Origin: Ignavibacteriaceae bacterium
GTDB lineage: Bacteria; Bacteroidota; Ignavibacteria; Ignavibacteriales; Ignavibacteriaceae
DNA length: 64,000 nt
Assembly (NCBI GenBank): GCA_014860115.1
Contig: JACZKK010000206.1
Coordinates: 1 to 64,000, forward strand
Direction of reading: 5' to 3'
Both the position numbers and the translations under genes were made by a program. The first letter of the stretch is position 1; each line of letters opens with the position of its first letter. The notes beneath the pieces were generated by a model. That model was given only the letters and a program-made list of their open reading frames with translations, searched no databases and was not told the origin of the DNA. Positions 40,278 through 51,204 of the stretch are shown piece by piece.

Positions 40278-40583
40278 AGTTTGGTTAGAAGGTAATTAGA
40301 ATTTATCAGAGAAGACAGTGAGTCAGGAGGACTAAGTTCTTTTTATAAAATTTTGTCGTGAAATAGTAGGATCGTGTGATACTTATCAAAAAGAAACAAT
40401 TGCTCATCTTGTAATATTACAGGCACATTATAAAAAATTAAATAGAGTATAGAGAAGTTTTTCACTCCTATATTACATGCGAATTGATTAATTTTATACT
40501 TAATGTTTTTCATAAAAATTATGAACAAAATCTACTTCCCATTACCAATCTGTCCATGCAAACAAATCAAATGTGAGTTACTG

Positions 40584-42002
40584 ATGAAAAAGTGTTTATC
40601 ATTTATATCCATAATTATTTTTTTGCTTCCGGGAATTATATCTGCTCAGTCACAAACTTTAACTCTTGATGAGGCAATCCAGATAGCCTTAGAAAACAAT
40701 ACTGATATAAAAGTTGCCAAAATGAGCACAGATAAATCCCGTGCGGCAGTCAGAGAAGCCTTTGGTTATGCAATGCCAAGCCTCGATCTTTCGGCTGACT
40801 TCTCTCATTTTCTAAAAAAACCAAAAATGGCTTTCCCTGATTTTGGCGCTCTACTTACCAACGCAACTTACAGCATATTGTTTGATGAGAATGTAATACC
40901 AAGAGATGAGAGTAAATATGTACCTGTAGAAAACACGCTTCAATCCTTCGCCCTTAATAATGCTTATACAGCTTCTTTAACGTTAACCCAGGTGCTTTTT
41001 AACTCGGCTGTATTCAGAGGTATTGGTGCCTCACAGATTTATTACGATTTATCACTAGCTGAATTGCGTAATACCATCAGCAAAACAAAGCTTAATGTTG
41101 AAAGAGCTTTTTACGGAACGCTGCTCACAAAAGAATTGCTATCGATAACACAAGCCAGCTATGAGAACGCAAAAGAAAATTTCAGAAATGTAAATGCATT
41201 ATTTGAGCAGGGGTTCGTTTCGGATTTTGACAGACTTCAGGCAGAAGTACGTGTTGAAAACATTCGTCCGGTTTTGCTGCAGATGGAAAATATGCTCACC
41301 ACAACACTTAATGATTTGAAGCTCGTACTTGGTGTTGACCAGTTTCTTGAAATTGATGTGAAAGGCGAGATAGTTTATAATCCTGAAATCTTACCGAGTG
41401 AAGACGATATCATTGATTATGCCCTAACCAATAACTTTGGTCTTCAAAGTATGAAATTAAAAATGAATCTCGATGAAGAATTTATTCAACTTGATGTATC
41501 TGAATACTGGCCCTCGTTAGCTGCATTCGGAAACTTCAGTTATGCGGGTACTTCAGACGATTGGAATTTTCAGAATTACAATGCTACTACGGTCGGGCTT
41601 AGTTTATCTATGAATTTATGGCAGGGCAACAGAACAAAAAACCGTGTTGAACAATCAACAATATCATATAAACAAACAGAAGAGCAGTACACACTTTTAA
41701 AAGAATATGTAGTCAACCAGGTCAAAGCAAAATATCTGGAGCTGAAACGCGTTCAAAGTCTCGTTGAAGCCCAGCAGAAAAATGTAAGCCTTGCAGAGCG
41801 TGCTTATGAACTTTCAACGGTAAGATATAAAGAAGGAACAGGCAATCAGCTTGAAGTACAAAATCAAGATGTTGCTCTCAGGCAGGCAAGGATAAACAAG
41901 CTTCAGTCTGTGCATAGTTATATAGTAACTAAATACGAACTTGAACAGCTAATGGGTAAAATAAATCAGGAATATATCGACCCATATATGCCGAAAGAAT
42001 AA
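40584..42002 (+). CDS. TolC-family outer membrane efflux protein
   Basis: ORF 40503..42002; likely start MKKCLSFISIIIFLLPGIISAQ; LTLDEAIQIALENNTDIKVAKM; first gene of RND operon. Confidence 0.92.
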   Translation: MKKCLSFISIIIFLLPGIISAQSQTLTLDEAIQIALENNTDIKVAKMSTDKSRAAVREAFGYAMPSLDLSADFSHFLKKPKMAFPDFGALLTNATYSILFDENVIPRDESKYVPVENTLQSFALNNAYTASLTLTQVLFNSAVFRGIGASQIYYDLSLAELRNTISKTKLNVERAFYGTLLTKELLSITQASYENAKENFRNVNALFEQGFVSDFDRLQAEVRVENIRPVLLQMENMLTTTLNDLKLVLGVDQFLEIDVKGEIVYNPEILPSEDDIIDYALTNNFGLQSMKLKMNLDEEFIQLDVSEYWPSLAAFGNFSYAGTSDDWNFQNYNATTVGLSLSMNLWQGNRTKNRVEQSTISYKQTEEQYTLLKEYVVNQVKAKYLELKRVQSLVEAQQKNVSLAERAYELSTVRYKEGTGNQLEVQNQDVALRQARINKLQSVHSYIVTKYELEQLMGKINQEYIDPYMPKE

Positions 42003-42035
42003 AATTAAACGAACTCATCAGGAGTATTAACTAAA

Positions 42036-43079
42036 ATGAAGTTACAAATGAAAAACTTAAAGTCTCTGGTAATTCTTCCAATATTATTTTTTGCATTGCT
42101 TAATGGATGCGGTGGTGATGAAGAACAAGCAAAGAGCATGGATCAAATCCAGCAGGAAGAAGGAGTGCCGGTTCAAGTGAAAACGGTAGAATACAAACCA
42201 TTTGAAAAATATATGAACTACTTCGCAAAACTTGCCGGAGTAAAAGAGGCAACCAAAGGGGCTGCATTCGGTGGAAAGATTGAAAAGATAAATTATAGTG
42301 TGGGTGATTATGTTGAAGAAGGACAGGTCGTAGTGGAATTTCCTTACGATGATCCCGGTTCACTTTATGAAACTGCAGCCGCAACTTATGAAAACTCAAA
42401 GAGAACTTACGAAAGATCAAAAGTACTTTTAGATGCCGGGGAAATAGCACAGGCAAACTTCGATGGTGTTGAAGCACAGTACCTGGTTCACAAAAGAAAC
42501 TACGAACTTGCGCGCAAGCTTATTTTTATAGAAGCTCCTTTCAGCGGAACGCTGGTGGATGTAAAAGTTAATGTTGGTGATAACGTAAATAAAGATGCTC
42601 CATTATTTACCATTGCCCAGCTTCACAAAATGAGAGCAAAAATATGGGTTACAGAAAAAGAAATTGGTGAGATAAAGCAAGGAATGGAAGCAGAGATGGA
42701 GTTCGGCGGAAAAGTTTTTAAGGGAAAAATCGCTGAAGTCTCTATGGCAGTCGATCCTTACAAGCAGGCAATCTTCGCAGAAGTAGAATTTGATAACTCA
42801 AAAAAGGAATTAAAAAGTGGTGCAACAGTTGAGATAAAAGTTCTTATCTACAAGAACCCAAAAGCGATCACCATTCCCCGCAATATTGTAATGTCAGATG
42901 AAAACGGTCAGTATGTTTTTGTTGAAAAAGATAGCAAAGCTGAAAAAAGATACATCTCGAATGGTCAGGATAGCGGAATATTATATGAAATCTCAAATGG
43001 CTTGCAGGTTGGAGATAAATTAGTAACTCACGGTGCCTCTCAGTTAACAGATGGTGCAAAAGTAAAAGTGATTCAATAA
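42036..43079 (+). CDS. RND efflux periplasmic adaptor (MFP) lipoprotein
   Basis: Lipobox LLNGC; KIEKINYSVGDYVEEGQVVVEF; APFSGTLVDVKVNVGDNVNKDAPLFTI. Confidence 0.93.
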   Translation: MKLQMKNLKSLVILPILFFALLNGCGGDEEQAKSMDQIQQEEGVPVQVKTVEYKPFEKYMNYFAKLAGVKEATKGAAFGGKIEKINYSVGDYVEEGQVVVEFPYDDPGSLYETAAATYENSKRTYERSKVLLDAGEIAQANFDGVEAQYLVHKRNYELARKLIFIEAPFSGTLVDVKVNVGDNVNKDAPLFTIAQLHKMRAKIWVTEKEIGEIKQGMEAEMEFGGKVFKGKIAEVSMAVDPYKQAIFAEVEFDNSKKELKSGATVEIKVLIYKNPKAITIPRNIVMSDENGQYVFVEKDSKAEKRYISNGQDSGILYEISNGLQVGDKLVTHGASQLTDGAKVKVIQ

Positions 43080-43089
43080 GGAATACAAA

Positions 43090-46000
43090 ATGTTTCTCGC
43101 TAAAGTATCCATTAACCGCCCCGTTCTTACAACAGTGGGCATAGTAATATTTCTTATCTTCGGATTGATTGCATATTTCAGATTAAACCTGAACCTTCAG
43201 CCCGATGTTGAAATTCCATACGTAACCGTACAAACTATTTATCCTGGCGCCGGTCCGAAAGAAATTGAAACTCTGATTACAAAAAGAATAGAAGATGCTG
43301 TATCTACAATAAGCCAGATTGAAAGAATTGAATCATACTCACTGGACGGCGTTTCAATAATTATAATTGAGTTCCAGCTCGGCAAAGATGTGAATGTCGC
43401 CAACCAGGAAACAAAAGATAAAGTTGATGAGATCCTGAACGACATTCCACCTGACGCTGAAAAACCTATCGTACAGAAAATTGATATACGACTCTTCCCT
43501 GTTGTTGATGTTGTATTGAGCGGTAACTTAAGTCCAAGACAACTTTTTGAAATTGCAGATAAAACTTTAAAAGACAGATTTTCACAGATAGACGGTGTTG
43601 CGAAAGTTCAGATCACAGGCGGACAGGAAAGAGAAATACGGGTTGTTCTCGATAACAAGATCGTTTATGAAAATATTATTTCACTTCCGCAGCTAACACA
43701 GATTCTCCAGGCAAATAATATGGATATTCCCGGAGGATATTTTCAGATTGGCAACCAGGAATATACTGTAAGACTTGTTGGGCAGTTTCAGGATGTAGAT
43801 CAAATAAGAGAGCTGGAAATTCCGACTGCATTTGGGCCGAAAAAGATCAGGCAGATTGCAGATGTTATTGACTCAGGGAAAGATATAAGACAAAGAGCTA
43901 CATTCTATAATGTTAAAGAAGATTTTAGAAATGAAAACGTTGTTCGTCTTGGTATAATTAAAAGCAGCGAGGGTAACGTTGTAAAAGTTGCAGAAGCTAT
44001 TCGTAGTTCACTTCCTGAAATACAGAGCATTCTGCCCGAAGGGTCAAAACTGGAAATAGTAAATGACTTTTCAGAATTTACACAGAGCAGTTTTGATGAC
44101 ACGATGAGCAACATTTATCTCGGAGTTCTTTTCACAGCAATTGTTCTGTTTTTATTTCTGCACGACTGGCGCTCCACTCTTGTTGTTGCAATGTCAATGC
44201 CCACTTCAATTATTTCTACATTTCTTTTGCTTCAAGCATTTGGTCTCACGCTGAATATGATGACGTTGATGGGACTATCAGTCTCGGTGGGCGTGCTTGT
44301 TGCGAACTCTGTTGTTGTGCTCGAAAATATTTTCAGGTATAAGAAGCAGGGCGAGACTATAAGACAGGCAGCATACAAAGGGACTTCAGAAGTTGGAGTT
44401 GCTGTGCTGGCTTCAACATTAACTAACATAGTTGTGTTTCTGCCAGTTGCAAATATGTCATCAATGGTGGGATTATGGTTAAAAGAACTTGCACTCGCGG
44501 CAGTGTTTGCTACTATTTTTTCTTTGATGATGTCATTTACATTAACTCCTCTTCTATCTTCTATTATTCTCTCAAAAGAACATGCTACCGGTAAGCTTGC
44601 TTCCTGGTTTAACAAGTTTGAAACAAAGCAAACGGAATTATATAAAAGGATGCTGGGTGTTGTTCTCCGCAGCAAGAGAAACAGTTTGTTAACTTTCGTT
44701 GGTGCAATAGTACTTTTCATTTTTGTTATGATGGTATTCGGACCGAAGCTTGGCTTTGAGTTTATTCCGCAAACAGATGACGGAAAAATTAATATTACAG
44801 TTGAACTTCCTTCCGGCTACAACCTTGACGAGACAGCCGGAACAGTCAGACAGATTGAAGAAAGAGTGAAGAAGCACGATGAGGTAAAACATATTCTCAC
44901 CAACCTCGGAAAGCTGAGCGATCTTGATGTGGGAACAAATATGGCAAGTATTGACGTTCAGCTTACAGATGCGAAGGACAGAGATATAAAGTTATCGGAT
45001 GTGATCTCTATTTTTACTGCGGATCTTGCAGACATACCAAATGCAAAAATTAAAGTTGATGTTGGTTCACGTATGGGTGGAGAGGAAGCACCAATTCAGT
45101 TTTTCCTTCTCGGTCAGGATCTTGATGAGCTTGAGAAACTTAAAGATGTGGCTATTGAAAAATTCAAAGATGTACCGGGTTTGATAAATTTTGATAACAG
45201 CTCACGCGCAGGTAAACCTGAAATTACAGTTTATCCAAAAAGAGAAAAGTTAACAGAGGTTGGACTAACAATAACTGATCTTGCTTTTACACTTCGTGCA
45301 GGAATTGAGGGAATACAATCGGCAAAGTACCGTGAGTTTGGAGATGAGTACGATCTCACCGTAACTCTTGACGATGAATCAGTGAACACACCAGAGAAGG
45401 CTGGTAATATAACTGTTGCATCACGGAATGGTTCTTTCCGTCTGGCCCAACTTGCCGATGTTAAATTCACAACAGGATTCACTAAAATTTTACACAGAGA
45501 TAAATTCACCTCAATTATGTTTACGGGTGCTGCTGCACCGGGTTTTCCTCTGGGTAATGTTACGGGCGAAATAGAAAAAAGATTTGATGAGTTAGAACTG
45601 CCGACAGGTTATTATTTCAGATGGGGCGGCAACGTAAAGATGATGAACGATATGATCCAGGATATGATCTTCGCATTTTTCCTTGCTGTGCTTTTAACTT
45701 ATATGCTGCTCTCAGCAATACTCGAAAGTTTCTGGCAGCCGATAATAATAATGACTACTGTAGTTTTGGGATTGCTCGGAGTTATTCTGGCATTGTTCCT
45801 AACTAACACCGCTTTCAGCATTACATCATTGATGTCTATCATTATGCTGATTGGTATTGTGGTTAACAACGCTATTCTTATTCTTGATTATACAAACCAG
45901 TTGAGAAGAGAGCAGGGATATACGCCGAAGGACGCCTTGATGGAAGCCTGTCCGATTAAACTGAAGCCACAGTTGATGACATCAATAGCAATTATACTTG

Positions 46001-46173
46001 GTATGCTTCCGCTTGCACTTGGTATTGGCGACGCAGGTAAAGAAATGAGAATGCCGCTTGGTATAGTTGCAATCGGCGGATTGATTGCTTCTACTATATT
46101 AACATTATTTGTAATTCCGGCAATCTATTACCTGACTTCAAAAGCAAAGTCGGTTGTAAGAGAAATAGTTTAG
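43090..46173 (+). CDS. RND-family inner-membrane efflux permease
   Basis: 1027 aa; RPVLTTVGIVIFLIFGLIAYFRL..QPDVEIPYVTVQT..PGAGPKEIE; GIVVNNAILILDYTNQLRR. Confidence 0.96.
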   Translation: MFLAKVSINRPVLTTVGIVIFLIFGLIAYFRLNLNLQPDVEIPYVTVQTIYPGAGPKEIETLITKRIEDAVSTISQIERIESYSLDGVSIIIIEFQLGKDVNVANQETKDKVDEILNDIPPDAEKPIVQKIDIRLFPVVDVVLSGNLSPRQLFEIADKTLKDRFSQIDGVAKVQITGGQEREIRVVLDNKIVYENIISLPQLTQILQANNMDIPGGYFQIGNQEYTVRLVGQFQDVDQIRELEIPTAFGPKKIRQIADVIDSGKDIRQRATFYNVKEDFRNENVVRLGIIKSSEGNVVKVAEAIRSSLPEIQSILPEGSKLEIVNDFSEFTQSSFDDTMSNIYLGVLFTAIVLFLFLHDWRSTLVVAMSMPTSIISTFLLLQAFGLTLNMMTLMGLSVSVGVLVANSVVVLENIFRYKKQGETIRQAAYKGTSEVGVAVLASTLTNIVVFLPVANMSSMVGLWLKELALAAVFATIFSLMMSFTLTPLLSSIILSKEHATGKLASWFNKFETKQTELYKRMLGVVLRSKRNSLLTFVGAIVLFIFVMMVFGPKLGFEFIPQTDDGKINITVELPSGYNLDETAGTVRQIEERVKKHDEVKHILTNLGKLSDLDVGTNMASIDVQLTDAKDRDIKLSDVISIFTADLADIPNAKIKVDVGSRMGGEEAPIQFFLLGQDLDELEKLKDVAIEKFKDVPGLINFDNSSRAGKPEITVYPKREKLTEVGLTITDLAFTLRAGIEGIQSAKYREFGDEYDLTVTLDDESVNTPEKAGNITVASRNGSFRLAQLADVKFTTGFTKILHRDKFTSIMFTGAAAPGFPLGNVTGEIEKRFDELELPTGYYFRWGGNVKMMNDMIQDMIFAFFLAVLLTYMLLSAILESFWQPIIIMTTVVLGLLGVILALFLTNTAFSITSLMSIIMLIGIVVNNAILILDYTNQLRREQGYTPKDALMEACPIKLKPQLMTSIAIILGMLPLALGIGDAGKEMRMPLGIVAIGGLIASTILTLFVIPAIYYLTSKAKSVVREIV

Positions 46174-46186
46174 GCGTCTCCCCAAC

Positions 46187-46206
46187 CCCTCTCCAAAGGA
46201 GAAGGG
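46187..46206 (+). terminator. Terminator after RND permease
   Basis: CCCCTCTCCaaaGGAGAAGGGctttt. Confidence 0.6.
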
Positions 46207-46227
46207 CTTTTAAAATTAATCCGAATA

Positions 46228-46254
46228 GTAGCACAGATTATAAATCTGTGTTGC
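46228..46254. repeat. Palindromic intergenic repeat, copy 4
   Basis: gtagcacagattataaatctgtgttgc. Confidence 0.8.
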
Positions 46255-46322
46255 GGAAATTTATTCCCCTCTCTTTTATATTTTAACAGTATCATTTCAT
46301 TAAAATAAAACCAACGAACACT

Positions 46323-49300
46323 ATGGAAGATAAACGAACACCGCTGACTATTGCTGAAGGAATATTAGATAACATCATTTCAATCGCTGATAAGTTTATA
46401 ACAGGACTAACTTCCTTCGGAAAGAAAGATATCAGCGAACAGCTTGAAAGTTTTGCCGAAACTCTAAAGCAAATTCCGCTTGAGAAAAGGAGCTTGTCAA
46501 AAGAAGAAGGAGAAGCTCTGCTGAAAATTTTCATTGCCGCTGCACAACCTGAATTTGCAAAACGATTTATGGGTGAAGTTGATGCACAGGTTTATTTTGC
46601 TTTCGGAACTTTCCTCAACGAGCAGCTTACTAAAGGTCAAAAGATTGAAAGACTCACTCACGAATATTTGAACTTATTCCGATTTCCTTCCCTGCTTAGA
46701 AGAATCTATGAGGAGAAAAGTTGGGAGCCACTAATTCACGAATTGGTAGTAAAGAGTAATTTCAATTTAAATATTCTTTTCAGCCAGCGATTGAGAGATT
46801 ACGGAAAGATACCGCTATTCAAAGTCATCAATGGAAATACGGTCACTGAGTATAGCTGGGAGAAATCTGCATCGATTATAAAAAGCTACCGCCGCGCTCT
46901 TTACTCATTTACTACTAAAGAGTCCAAGGTTGCTTTCCTGCTGGAGAATTGTGTTGAGATGGCTCTGCTCGATCTTGCCTGCCTCACTGGTGGAATTGTA
47001 AATGTGATGATACCGGGGAATTCTGTTACCGAACATATTCGTTTCATTCTTAAGCAAAGTAAAGCTTCAATTCTAATTGCTCATAACGAAAAGCAACTTT
47101 CAAAAATTAAATCATTAAAGAATGAGCTGCCAGAGCTTAAGACTGTAGTTCTTCTTGAAGGAAATTCAAGCGAGAATTGGGTTATCAGCTTCGACGAGTT
47201 TTTAAAGTCTGGTAAAGAACCTGAAAGTGAATTTGAAATCGGGATGAATGAACTTGCTACAATTATGTACACTTCAGGAACAACCGGTGAACCCAAAGGG
47301 ATAATGTTCTCACAGATGAATATTGTTTACAAAAGATTTTGCCGTGCTATGGCAATTCCAGAAATTGGTGAGGAAGATCGATTCATTGCCTTCCTTCCGC
47401 TTTATCATACTTTCGGCAGATATCTTGAAATGACGGGCTGTGTTTTCTGGGCTGCAGAATATTGTTTCCTCGAGAACCCTTCTGTTGAAGCGATGATTTC
47501 AAATATGCAGCTTGTAAAGCCGACAGTGTTCATCAGCATTCCCAAAAAATGGATGCAGCTTTATGAATACATCACCAGCAAGGTTGACATTGAAGTTGAC
47601 GATCATCAGAAAATAAAAAGTGAACTCGACAAAGCAACTGGCGGTGAATTGAAGTGGGGACTTTCTGCTGCTGGTTATTTACCTCCCGATATTTTTATGT
47701 TCTTCCAGAAATATGGTGTTGAATTGATGAGTGGATTTGGCATGACCGAAGCAACCGGCGGAATAACAATGACTCCGTGGAAAAGATACAAACCCAATTC
47801 TCTCGGCAAACCTTTACCGGGGATAGAAATAAAACTTGGGGATGATGGTGAAATTCTTGTTAAAGGTCCTTATGTGATGCTCGGTTACTACGATACACCA
47901 AACAGCGAAACATTCACTGAAGATGGCTGGCTTCCGACCGGCGATGTTATGAAAATGGATGAGGATGGTTTCATTCAAATCATCGACAGGAAAAAAGAGA
48001 TATATAAAAATATAAAGGGAGAAACCATCGCTCCACAGAAGATTGAAAACCTTTTCCGTGACTTTGAAAATATTAAACAGGTTTTTTTAGTCGGTGATCA
48101 CCGTCAGTTCAATACAGTTCTTATTCATCCGAACTATGAAGACAAAAGTTCACCTTTGCACGATATGGATGAAAAGCAGAAGCAGGAATATTTTTCTTCG
48201 CTTATTGTAACCGTCAACAAATTCCTCGCACCTTTTGAACGCATTCTTGATTTTAGATTTATTGATAGACCATTTGATGACCAGCACGGTGAACTAACTC
48301 CGAAAGGAACATACAAGCGAAAAGTTATTGAGAAAAATTTCTCTGAACTGATTGAGTCGATGTATGTTAAAAATGATACGAGCGTTTATGCCGGCACAAC
48401 TGAAGTTAAAATTCCAAATTGGTTTTTAAGAGAGAAAGGCTGCCTTGGCAGAGACATAGTCGCAAATGAAAAAGGTATCGCAATACCAAAACTCAAGCTA
48501 TCATTAACACTTTATAAGACTGACGACAAAAATATTTTCCGCATCGGCAGCTTTAATTATTTCATAAGCTCACACCACATAGATTTTCAGGTGCTTCTGA
48601 TTGATCCGCTGTTATGGGTTGGCAACAATGAGTTGACTGCATTCACAGGAAGTTCAATCATTCAATGGCACAGACAAATAAGAGAGTCTGTTCAAATCAG
48701 GTTTAATTCAATTGCCGATAAAACTAAGTTAAAAGAGAACGAACTGAAGCAATTTGAAAAAATTTCATCCTCATCAGAATATTCTCTTCAGGGAATTCAT
48801 TTAGCTTATGCGATGTTCTTATCGGATGATATAAGCACATCGCTTGATTATTTTAATAAGATACTGGATGATCCCAAAAACACACACTATCGCCTGGTGT
48901 TCAATCTTCTTTCAAGACCTGCAACAACATCGAGCATTGAATTAAAACGAAAACAATTTGCCTCAATAATAAAAGGCGCTGATGAAAGAAAATTCGGTGA
49001 GCTGTTTAATTCATTTATTGGAGAAGATAAGCACCTTCTCAACTCCGAACTCGCGCATTACATCGCTGTCAATTCAAAAGGTGAAAAAAGATTAGATGCC
49101 ATCGAGCTATTCATTTCAAATGAAGTTAAGCAGTTAAGCGTAGATGATCCGCTGGATCAAACAAACTTCGTCCATTTTTTTGAACTGATCACAGCTTACG
49201 GAATTACACATCCTCAACTGTTCAGAAGGATTAGAAGATATCTTATGAGATTTGCTGCACTTGAAGAAAATGCCGGAATTAAAAAACTCGCCGATGCAAG

Positions 49301-51140
49301 TCTTGATGCTCTGGTTGTTGGATTCAGAGAATGGCTTGGCATTAATCAGAAAATAGCGGTTGATCTCGAAACCAGTGAGGAGTACACGTGGGAAGATGTT
49401 ATTGCCTTCGAAGAAGGTATTGATCCTGAGGACAGACAGAGAACGAAAAATGCAATTTCGAAAACGGCCGTTTTAAGAGAAGCTGTGTTTATGTTTTCAA
49501 AAGGATTGCTGATCAGGCTTGATGACATATTGCCGGGAGGAATCTGGATTAGTCAACTCGAATCACGAAATAATAAATCTGTTTATAGGATAACTGTTCA
49601 AACAAGATTCCAGGGAGCATTTGATTTTTCACTGCATCTGAACAGAAATCTTCCGCCTGCAAAAGTCAAAGAAGAAATTAAATGGCTCATCCTCGGAGGG
49701 ATGAACAAAAAAGGCGAACGACTTCTTCCCCACTTTGGCGGATACTGGGAAGAATATGAATTGTGGACAGAAGCTTTTGTACCAAGAGACAGCGTTGCAC
49801 GGTTCATCGAAAAAGAAAATAAGAAAAATGATGAAGAGGCCAGACAGCGTCTGCGCGAGCTTTGGCCGCACTTTGTATGGAATACTACTTCGGCATATAT
49901 GAATTTCTGGACAGTTACCAATTACAAAACTCAGCTTACTAACCCACACCCCGAAAATATTACAGTCCCAACACACGATTATCAGACAGGCACATTACTT
50001 TATTCAGTATCAAAGCGTATTAGTTCAGATTCACCAAAAGATTTCTTCGTGAACTTTCATAATCTTTTCATAAAAGATACTCTTGAGAAATATTCCTTCC
50101 TAGATAAGAAATCAATATGGAATTATATCTTTTCAGGGGTAACTGAGTGTGAGGGAGAATCAAAATCAATCGAACTAATAAAAAAATTCACAGAAGAGAT
50201 AAGAGCTGACAACAAGATAGATAATAAGGACGAAATTCTTTATAGAGCAGCAGAGTATATTAAAAGTGTTTCAAATGACGGATTTATTCCTAAAAATTTA
50301 TTCTTCGCAATAAAAAGATTCCACCGATGGAGAGCATTAAACCAGGATGCGGACATCAATGCACAAGCTCAGATGCTTTATGAACTTTACGAAACATATC
50401 AGCTATTTGACTTTGAGAAAGAATACATCACGGCGCGACCTAAGTTTTTCCTCAATACTGCTTTCGCTGAATCTTCTGATACAATTAAATCTGCTTTGAG
50501 TGATATAATCAAAAAGCAGCGTTCCGGTGAAGTAAATGCTGAAAAATCGCAGCAGCTTTATTCAGAATTACTTTCATTACCGAATCTCAGTGAAGATGAA
50601 AAATTCTTTTTGACCAGGTTGAATTATCCCTATTTAAAGCCGAAGGATACAGCTGCATTAATACGCTCGGAAAGTTTTGGTGCGGATGCATCCAATCTTG
50701 TAGTTCAGCTTGCTGATGAAGAGGGAAATCCATTTTTAATCCGCAGCCCGATTTCTCCAAAGGAAATATCCAGGCTGCACTCTTTATTTTTGGATTCCAA
50801 TCTTATAGTTAATTTCAGACCCGAACACCGATTCCTTGTCGCACTTTCTGAAAGGGGATTTATTATCGGCGGTTTGTTTTATGAAATGACTGATGAGCAG
50901 ACTGTGCATATGGAAAAGATAGTAATATCCACCCGTTACAGAAGAACGGGCATAAGCGAAAATTTAATGAATGAATTTCTTAAAAGATTGAAGAGCGAAC
51001 ACATCAGATATGTTACAACCGGTTTCTTCAGACCGGAATACTTTTACAAGTTCGGATTTAAGGTTGAAAAGAAATATTCGGGGCTGTTCTTGGATTTGCA
51101 AAATTTTAGTGAAAAAGTTAAAACTGATATTCCTAAATGA
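46323..51140 (+). CDS. 1605-aa fusion: AMP-binding (acyl-CoA synthetase-like) domain, ~750-aa uncharacterised middle, C-terminal GNAT domain
   Basis: ATIMYTSGTTGEPKGIMFS, GFGMTEATGGITMTP, GWLPTGDVMKMDEDGFIQIIDRKKEIYK; C-terminus MEKIVISTRYRRTGISENLMNEFLKRLKSEHIRYVTTGFFRPEYFYKFGF. Confidence 0.85.
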   Translation: MEDKRTPLTIAEGILDNIISIADKFITGLTSFGKKDISEQLESFAETLKQIPLEKRSLSKEEGEALLKIFIAAAQPEFAKRFMGEVDAQVYFAFGTFLNEQLTKGQKIERLTHEYLNLFRFPSLLRRIYEEKSWEPLIHELVVKSNFNLNILFSQRLRDYGKIPLFKVINGNTVTEYSWEKSASIIKSYRRALYSFTTKESKVAFLLENCVEMALLDLACLTGGIVNVMIPGNSVTEHIRFILKQSKASILIAHNEKQLSKIKSLKNELPELKTVVLLEGNSSENWVISFDEFLKSGKEPESEFEIGMNELATIMYTSGTTGEPKGIMFSQMNIVYKRFCRAMAIPEIGEEDRFIAFLPLYHTFGRYLEMTGCVFWAAEYCFLENPSVEAMISNMQLVKPTVFISIPKKWMQLYEYITSKVDIEVDDHQKIKSELDKATGGELKWGLSAAGYLPPDIFMFFQKYGVELMSGFGMTEATGGITMTPWKRYKPNSLGKPLPGIEIKLGDDGEILVKGPYVMLGYYDTPNSETFTEDGWLPTGDVMKMDEDGFIQIIDRKKEIYKNIKGETIAPQKIENLFRDFENIKQVFLVGDHRQFNTVLIHPNYEDKSSPLHDMDEKQKQEYFSSLIVTVNKFLAPFERILDFRFIDRPFDDQHGELTPKGTYKRKVIEKNFSELIESMYVKNDTSVYAGTTEVKIPNWFLREKGCLGRDIVANEKGIAIPKLKLSLTLYKTDDKNIFRIGSFNYFISSHHIDFQVLLIDPLLWVGNNELTAFTGSSIIQWHRQIRESVQIRFNSIADKTKLKENELKQFEKISSSSEYSLQGIHLAYAMFLSDDISTSLDYFNKILDDPKNTHYRLVFNLLSRPATTSSIELKRKQFASIIKGADERKFGELFNSFIGEDKHLLNSELAHYIAVNSKGEKRLDAIELFISNEVKQLSVDDPLDQTNFVHFFELITAYGITHPQLFRRIRRYLMRFAALEENAGIKKLADASLDALVVGFREWLGINQKIAVDLETSEEYTWEDVIAFEEGIDPEDRQRTKNAISKTAVLREAVFMFSKGLLIRLDDILPGGIWISQLESRNNKSVYRITVQTRFQGAFDFSLHLNRNLPPAKVKEEIKWLILGGMNKKGERLLPHFGGYWEEYELWTEAFVPRDSVARFIEKENKKNDEEARQRLRELWPHFVWNTTSAYMNFWTVTNYKTQLTNPHPENITVPTHDYQTGTLLYSVSKRISSDSPKDFFVNFHNLFIKDTLEKYSFLDKKSIWNYIFSGVTECEGESKSIELIKKFTEEIRADNKIDNKDEILYRAAEYIKSVSNDGFIPKNLFFAIKRFHRWRALNQDADINAQAQMLYELYETYQLFDFEKEYITARPKFFLNTAFAESSDTIKSALSDIIKKQRSGEVNAEKSQQLYSELLSLPNLSEDEKFFLTRLNYPYLKPKDTAALIRSESFGADASNLVVQLADEEGNPFLIRSPISPKEISRLHSLFLDSNLIVNFRPEHRFLVALSERGFIIGGLFYEMTDEQTVHMEKIVISTRYRRTGISENLMNEFLKRLKSEHIRYVTTGFFRPEYFYKFGFKVEKKYSGLFLDLQNFSEKVKTDIPK

Positions 51141-51204
51141 ATTCAAATTAATTACTTTTCTATTAAACATTAAAAATTCTTTTTAACAAAAACCGGAGAG
51201 CCTT

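Noticed and set aside
44232-44720. 162-aa minus ORF
   Set aside because: Antisense to the RND permease.
49598-49976. Two overlapping ~110-aa minus ORFs
   Set aside because: Antisense to the AMP-binding/GNAT fusion; both frames open by chance.
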